Assembly (NCBI GenBank): GCA_019137255.1
Contig: WPDH01000030.1
Span: 1-13,665 of the forward strand
Source of the DNA: Corinectria fuckeliana
Taxonomy: Eukaryota; Ascomycota; Sordariomycetes; Hypocreales; Nectriaceae
Direction: 5' to 3'
Length of the DNA: 13,665 bases
Of this stretch, positions 9,487 to 13,665 are shown piece after piece (position 1 is the stretch's first letter; every line of letters starts with the position of its first letter). Under the pieces are notes generated by a model. It made no database searches, was not told where the DNA came from, and saw only the letters and a list, made by a program, of their open reading frames with translations. Position numbers and translations under genes: made by a program.

Positions 9487-10982
9487 ACCGCTTAAGTAAT
9501 TATTCTCACCTTTTATATAACTAAAATCACTAGGCTATTAAAATCTGTTATTAGTAAACAGATTAACTACTTATAGATAGACTTTCTTACTAAAGGGAAT
9601 AAACTCTTAGAAGACTTAGAAGAAGACCTTAAGGTTCTTAATAATAGTGATAATTAGCCTATAATACCTAACCTTAATAAGAAGCTTACTATCTTTTATA
9701 AGTCTTAAGAAAAGATACTTATAAATAACAACTAGTTGCTAATTATAATAAATAAGTATTACTTTCTTAAGAATATAGCTATAGCTAAGAATAAGATATT
9801 CTAGTAACTTAAGCAAGATAGCCTCCTCTTAGTATCTACTATACTAATATCTAACTATATTTAGGATATTTAGAGGTATCTTACTCTCTTTTAGAACCCT
9901 GCTTAGCTTATTAGCTAGTTACTAGTAGAGTATACTAGTATAGTATAGACCTTTTATAACAAAAAATACTAGAACACTCTTAAGACAGATAGATACTATA
10001 GTAATATTAAACTAGCTAACCTCTCTAAGAAGAATATTATTAACTTAACTCTCTTCTTACCTTTTAAGTAGTACTACCACTTAGAGTATAAGAGATATAT
10101 TAAGTCTAAGAAAAGTCTCTTATTTATATACTATTTAATACTCTTTAAGTACTTTATAAATAAGTCTAAGTTTAATATAGATATTTCTATACTAGCTATA
10201 TAACTTATCCTTCTAATAATATCTATATAATATAATATACTTATACTTATAATAATACTAGATAGTTTAGAAATATATATAGGTAAGAGTATTACTAATA
10301 TAAGTATTATAATAGTAGAGTTATACCTACTAGATAATATCTAGTACTATATAGTAATAGAGATTAGTAAGCTATAAGATAAGCTACTAAGCCTAACTAA
10401 TAAGATACTACTAGAGATACTATCTAACAGGAGGATAATAAAAAGTACTATAATAATACTTAATAGTATAGTATACTAGCACTTTCTTATAATATTAACA
10501 GATATAAATAATATAATACTAATAGAACCTACTATTAGAATTATAAGATATATAATAGACTTATAAGATAGCACTCTTATTAGAGAGGCTAACTTTAGCC
10601 TAGTACTAAACAAGCTAGTACGCCTAAATAATACTAATAATAAGCCTTAGAACTATAATAACCTGCTTCTAATCAGTAGGGTAAACATACTAGAAAAGGC
10701 CTAATAGTAGTTAGACTAGGTTATAAAAAACAAGCTAGACCTTACAGCTAGCACTAAAAAGGTTAACTAAGTCACCTTAATAGATAGCTCTAATAGTCTC
10801 TACTAGGTGTTTTATAATACTAGGACCTTATAAAAGTATAGCTTCTTATTAGATAAGGCTAGATAAGTCTAATATATTCTTTAGGATTCCTCTAAGTATA
10901 TATACATCCTGTTAAAGATTCTTATAGTATATACTACTAATAATTAACTCTTAGTATATTATAATAATCTTCTAACCTTATA
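9487..10982 (+). pseudogene. Gene 2, fourth coding part (RIP-killed)
   Basis: The frame resumes with ACC-GCT at 9487 and stays coherent for about 498 codons. An acidic/Leu stretch (KGNKLLEDLEEDLKVL, 9592-9639) comes first, then a globular-looking part to about 10130 (for example NTLKTDRYYSNIKLANLSKK). From about 10200 to 10760 there is a long region of CTA, ACT and ATA codons, which would become Pro, Ala and Thr before mutation, so it was probably a disordered Pro/Thr-rich linker. The end may be a donor at 10983 (GTATAT), leaving two bases. No family was recognised. Confidence 0.65.
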
Positions 10983-11015
10983 GTATATTTTTTTTCTTTT
11001 ATCTTATTACTAAGC

Positions 11016-11069
11016 TAGCCTTTAGGAATAGCTATTAGTATAAATCCTAACAGCTATTCCTAAAGGCTG
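11016..11069. repeat. Palindromic element, copy I (best-preserved stem)
   Basis: The left arm 11016-11038 (TAGCCTTTAGGAATAGCTAT...) and right arm 11047-11069 pair at 21 of 23 positions around the loop TATAAATC (11039-11046). The two mismatches are TA against CA or TG, as RIP would leave. The right arm keeps AACAG. Confidence 0.92.
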
Positions 11070-11109
11070 CCTAACACTCTTATTTTCTTTTCCTACCTAA
11101 ATTAAGTAG

Positions 11110-11163
11110 TAGCCTCTAAGAATAGTTATTAGTATAAATCCTAATAGCTATTTCTAGAGGCTG
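11110..11163. repeat. Palindromic element, copy J
   Basis: The left arm 11110-11132 and right arm 11141-11163 pair at about 19 of 23 positions, with the same loop TATAAATC as copy I. The sequences after both copies also match (GGCTG, five variable bases, then CACTCTTATTT), so I and J look like a 94-bp-spaced direct duplication. Confidence 0.9.
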
Positions 11164-11190
11164 TTTAGCACTCTTATTTAAGACTGTTAG

Positions 11191-12290
11191 CTAATTAGTA
11201 TAGTATAAGATTCTTAATACTCTTATAGTTATATATAGTATTCTAACTTTATATTATATATTATAAAATAGCTAGGCTAAGTAGAATCTTATAGTAGTAA
11301 AGTTTAATAATAAGACTACTCTCTATATATATCTAATCATATTAATAATACTATCAGCCTATAGTATAAATTTCTATAAGGCTTATTACTAGGGTATTAT
11401 TATAAAAGAGCTAGAAAATATATTAAAAGCACTCTAGGTAATAAGACGCTTATAGCAAGTAGGCTAAGAAGAAGATATTAAATAGGAAATTATCTTATAT
11501 TATTACTTATATAATATAGTAGCTATAATATAAAACCTAGAAAAATACATAATAACTCTTATAGCTAAAAGTAGAATTTTAGATACTATTAAGAGAGAAG
11601 CTTATATTATCTATAGTTTTAAAATTCTATAAAGTTAGCTAAGATAGAGTATATCTTAGTATCTAAGAATATAAGTACCCTAAGATAAGATAGAGTCTCT
11701 TAAATTAGAGGGGAAGAGTTTATTCTACTCTAAGCTAGCTTAATTCTTTCTAGCTAACCCTAATAAGACTAAGCTTATTAGAAAGCATAATATTAAGCAA
11801 ATTACTATAGTATAAAGTATTAGCTCCCTAATAACTAATAGCTATATTATATTAATAGTAGCACTTAGTAAAAGGGAAGTTAGTATTATACTTAGAAACT
11901 TTATAAAGACAGAGAAAGGTAATACTATAGTAAGACTCTCACAGGAGGTAAAAAGTATTAGCAGCCTAGTAAGCTTTATAGTAACCTAGCCTGTTATACT
12001 ATCTACTATACTATCTAAAAAGAGAATATAACTAATAGTAGCTAACTTAGTAAGAAAGAGGTACTAGTTCTTAAAGTGATAAGTAGTAATAGTATAAATA
12101 TATAAGATAGTAGTATAAGAGTAATAGTATTTATAAGATAAGAAGTAAAATAAAAAGAGTAACTAGTTTAGTAGGTAGTAATAGTAAAAGATAGGTATTA
12201 ATTAGAAATATATTAGACCTAACTTTAAGACTCTTATATAATAGCCCTAGTGTGACTATAAATATTATAAGACTGCTTACCTAAGGTGTT
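11191..12290 (+). pseudogene. Gene 3, or last exon of gene 2 (RIP-killed)
   Basis: The frame with codons at 11192 is coherent for about 365 codons. Examples are VIRRLQQVGQEEDIKQE (11432-11482) and KLEGKSLFYSKLAQFFLANP (about 11700-11760). Stops are TAA and TAG, plus one TGA at 12077, which CGA to TGA would explain. The end, about 12240-12290, reads CDYKYYKTAYLRCYT with several Tyr codons that could come from Cys or His, so a small zinc-binding motif is possible. A pyrimidine tract follows directly at 12305. It may be the 3' exon of gene 2. No family was recognised. Confidence 0.65.
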
Positions 12291-12304
12291 ACACTTAGTA
12301 TATA

Positions 12305-12351
12305 TCTCTTTCTTTTTTTTCTCTTTTTCTCCCTCTTTTTCTTCCTCTTTT
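12305..12351 (+). other. 47-nt pure pyrimidine tract
   Basis: An uninterrupted run of C and T follows the end of the gene 3 frame. Pyrimidine tracts also follow several palindromes in this window (7459-7491 after copy E, 8931-8951 in copy G). The C residues have survived because none is followed by A or G. It could be part of a 3' untranslated region or of an intron. Confidence 0.75.
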
Positions 12352-12382
12352 ATCTCTTTTACTACTATTACTATTAGTAAGG

Positions 12383-12412
12383 TAATAATAGCTATTCTTA
12401 GAGACTATCTTA
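12383..12412 (-). repeat. Solo right arm of the palindromic family, copy K
   Basis: AATAGCTATTCTTAGAGACT followed by ATCTTA matches the right arm of copies D, E and F. It is preceded by AAGGTAATA, which looks like a donor. No clear left arm is present. Confidence 0.55.
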
Positions 12413-12483
12413 GTATAACTACCTTTTAAACATTTTTAAATATTCTCTTAAAACACTCTTAACCTCTACTAAGCACCTCTATT

Positions 12484-12511
12484 ATAACAACTATTTCTAG
12501 AATCTATCTTA
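12484..12511 (-). repeat. Solo right arm of the palindromic family, copy L
   Basis: ATAACAACTATTTCTAGAAT followed by CTATCTTA resembles the right arm of copy E. It keeps a CA in AACAAC. A more diverged arm-like stretch (TTAGAATAACTATTCTAAAA) follows at 12539. Confidence 0.45.
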
Positions 12512-12540
12512 GTAAGCTAATTATTATAAGCCTTCTTATT

Positions 12541-13300
12541 AGAATAACTATTCTAAAAAACCACCTTAAGAAGCCTTACCTTTTAAACAACTAAGATTAA
12601 TATCTAACCTTACTTATTATAAGTAATATTAAATAGCTGCTAAGAAAAGACCTTATATTATCTCTTATAGACAGGCCTTTAAGTCTTTATTTACTAAACC
12701 TACTATCTTATCTTAGTAATATACTACCTAGATTTAATATATAATATAATAAATATTAGTATTAAGAGTATATAAGAGATTATCTTAACTAGTATTAAAA
12801 GTTCTTTTAGTATCTTAACTAAAAAATACTAACTTACTATAGTAAATAAGGTAAGCTATCTTATTTTTAATAGTATTATTTAACTAACTATAAAATAGCT
12901 AAATCTAATAGTATATTATAATATAAGTATTATATTCTTATAAAATACTCTTATAAAGTTATAGTACTAAAAGAGTTTAATATTCTTATTAAGGCTATTA
13001 TTAAGCAAGATAAGATAGGTTATTATATTTCTACCTTTAGGTACTTAGGCTAATATATATAATATATAGATTACTTATAGGTTAGCTTTTTATCTTACTA
13101 TAAAAGCTGTAATTTATAAGTAAGAATACTTAGAGTGAAAATAAAAGTGTAATTATTAAGATACTATTATACACTAGAAGGAGATTAATATAGAAAATAC
13201 TTTATATAAGAAGAAGTAATATAATAATTATTAGGCTACACTTAGTAATAGTATACTAAATTAATAAAAGATAATAAGAAATATATCTATTATATAATTT
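12541..13300 (+). pseudogene. Gene 4: RIP-killed reading frame, unrecognised
   Basis: The frame with codons at 12541 reads coherently for about 250 codons, with only TAA and TAG stops. Examples are LLRKDLILSLIDRPLSLYLL (12637-12696), VIVLKEFNILIKAIIK (12958-13005) and SYYKSCNL (about 13096-13120), where TAC and TAT codons may hide Cys or His. The frame is open further upstream to about 12361, but there it overlaps solo palindrome arms and looks less protein-like. It fades near 13300. It is too short to judge whether it is a complete gene or the 5' end of a larger one cut off by the composition change at about 13340. No family was recognised. Confidence 0.55.
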
Positions 13301-13339
13301 TAATAACTTTAATCTTATACTATCTTATAATAACTACTT

Positions 13340-13665
13340 AAATATATAAAATTTCTAAGATTTAAAAAAGGTAAGTTTAAAAAGTTAATTTTATACTATT
13401 TTTTATAAAATAGATTTAAGTAGAGTAAAATAAATTATAAATTCTTAGTTAAATATAATATAATATATTAACTTTTAAGAATACTTTATATAATTTTAAA
13501 GATATTTATATTATATATCTTTTTATAGTAATTTTTATTTTCTTTTTAAAAGAAATTAAAGTTAAAAGTATAAATCTTTATACTTTGAAAAATCTTTTAT
13601 TAGATAAATACTTATACTATAAATTATATTAAATAGCTTTTATATAAATAAACTCTTAATAGATT
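13340..13665. other. Right flank of different base pattern
   Basis: No frame can be followed. A and T homopolymer runs (AAAAAA, TTTTTT) are common here, while the CTA, TAG and AGC steps that fill the interior become rare. It may be older RIP-degraded DNA outside the element that carries genes 1 to 4. Confidence 0.5.
13565..13586. repeat. Small perfect inverted repeat
   Basis: AAAGTATAAA and TTTATACTTT form a 10-bp perfect stem with a 2-nt loop. It does not belong to the main palindromic family. In such A+T-rich DNA it may be chance. Confidence 0.5.

Larger units (their letters stand above)
10983..11190 (+). other. Possible 208-nt intron joining gene 2 to the next frame
   Basis: GTATAT at 10983 and GTTAG ending at 11190 give matching phase (two bases before, one after) between the frame ending at 10982 and the frame that is coherent from 11192. 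Two palindromes (I and J) and pyrimidine-rich tracts fill it. This suggests that gene 2 and the 11191-12290 frame are one gene. The alternative is a spacer between two separate genes, because no single branch site is compelling. Confidence 0.4.
1..13665. other. RIP-mutated A+T-rich region
   Basis: Across the window CpA, TpG and CpG are very scarce and TpA is dominant. I count only about half a dozen CpG sites by eye (for example near 5272, 6449, 7497, 9457, 9489, 10621 and 11447). Long frames are interrupted by TAA and TAG, never by indels. This is the pattern left by repeat-induced point mutation, known from Pezizomycotina fungi, which converts C to T (mainly at CpA) on both strands of duplicated DNA. 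Related repeat copies inside the window show the change directly, for example CACAC beside TATAC in the 58-160 array. An ordinary A+T-rich genome, such as a mitochondrial genome, would not deplete CpA and TpG so selectively. Confidence 0.9.

Noticed and set aside
479..11163. Palindromes as transcription terminators or tRNA genes
   Set aside because: They lack the cloverleaf and the A and B box sequences, have no consistent T-run after the stem, and two lie inside introns in the direction of the gene.
783..12290. Assignment to Starship captain (DUF3435), Helitron or LINE proteins
   Set aside because: I looked for their hallmark motifs in the coherent frames and found none convincing.
1..13665. 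Mitochondrial, organellar or protist A+T-rich genome
   Set aside because: The bias is specific: CpA, TpG and CpG are missing while CT, AG, CC and GG steps remain common. Long frames carry only TAA and TAG stops. This fits RIP in a fungus rather than a general A+T drift.

Overview
This 13.7-kb window looks like a heavily RIP-mutated (repeat-induced point mutation) stretch of a filamentous ascomycete genome. The DNA is extremely A+T-rich. CpG is almost absent, CpA and TpG are strongly depleted, and TpA is everywhere. Stop codons in the long frames are almost all TAA or TAG, as expected when CAA, CAG and TGG codons are converted. Pezizomycotina is an inference from this mutation signature; nothing in the window identifies a species.

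Layout: positions 1-780 hold no recognisable gene, an 18-bp tandem array (58-160) and one palindromic element (479-542). A very long dead reading frame, gene 1, runs from about 783 to about 6060, with one frame change at 5197-5246 that may be a short intron. A spacer (about 6060-6736) carries several arms of the palindromic family, two small tandem repeats and pyrimidine tracts. Gene 2 runs from about 6737 to 10982 as several exons; two of its introns (8875-8995 and 9367-9486) have GT and AG ends and matching reading phase. It may join a further frame at 11191-12290 through a 208-nt intron. A last dead frame, gene 4, lies at about 12541-13300. From about 13340 the DNA becomes a plainer A/T-run sequence.

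All long frames are on the + strand. I see no frameshift inside any of them except at supposed introns, so stops from C-to-T and G-to-A changes, not indels, killed them. I could not recognise any protein family; a repeated large element is the likeliest source, because RIP acts on duplicated DNA.

The most striking content is a family of short (about 55-65 bp) near-palindromes. At least eight full copies and several solo arms are scattered through the window. Each copy has two arms of 22-28 nt around a loop of about 8-14 nt. Two copies fill the 5' half of two phase-consistent introns in gene 2, one beginning exactly at the GT donor, and two or four more lie in stretches that look intronic. They resemble introner-like elements, but the outer stem sequence differs between copies while staying paired within each copy. 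This family is the best candidate in the window for something undescribed.
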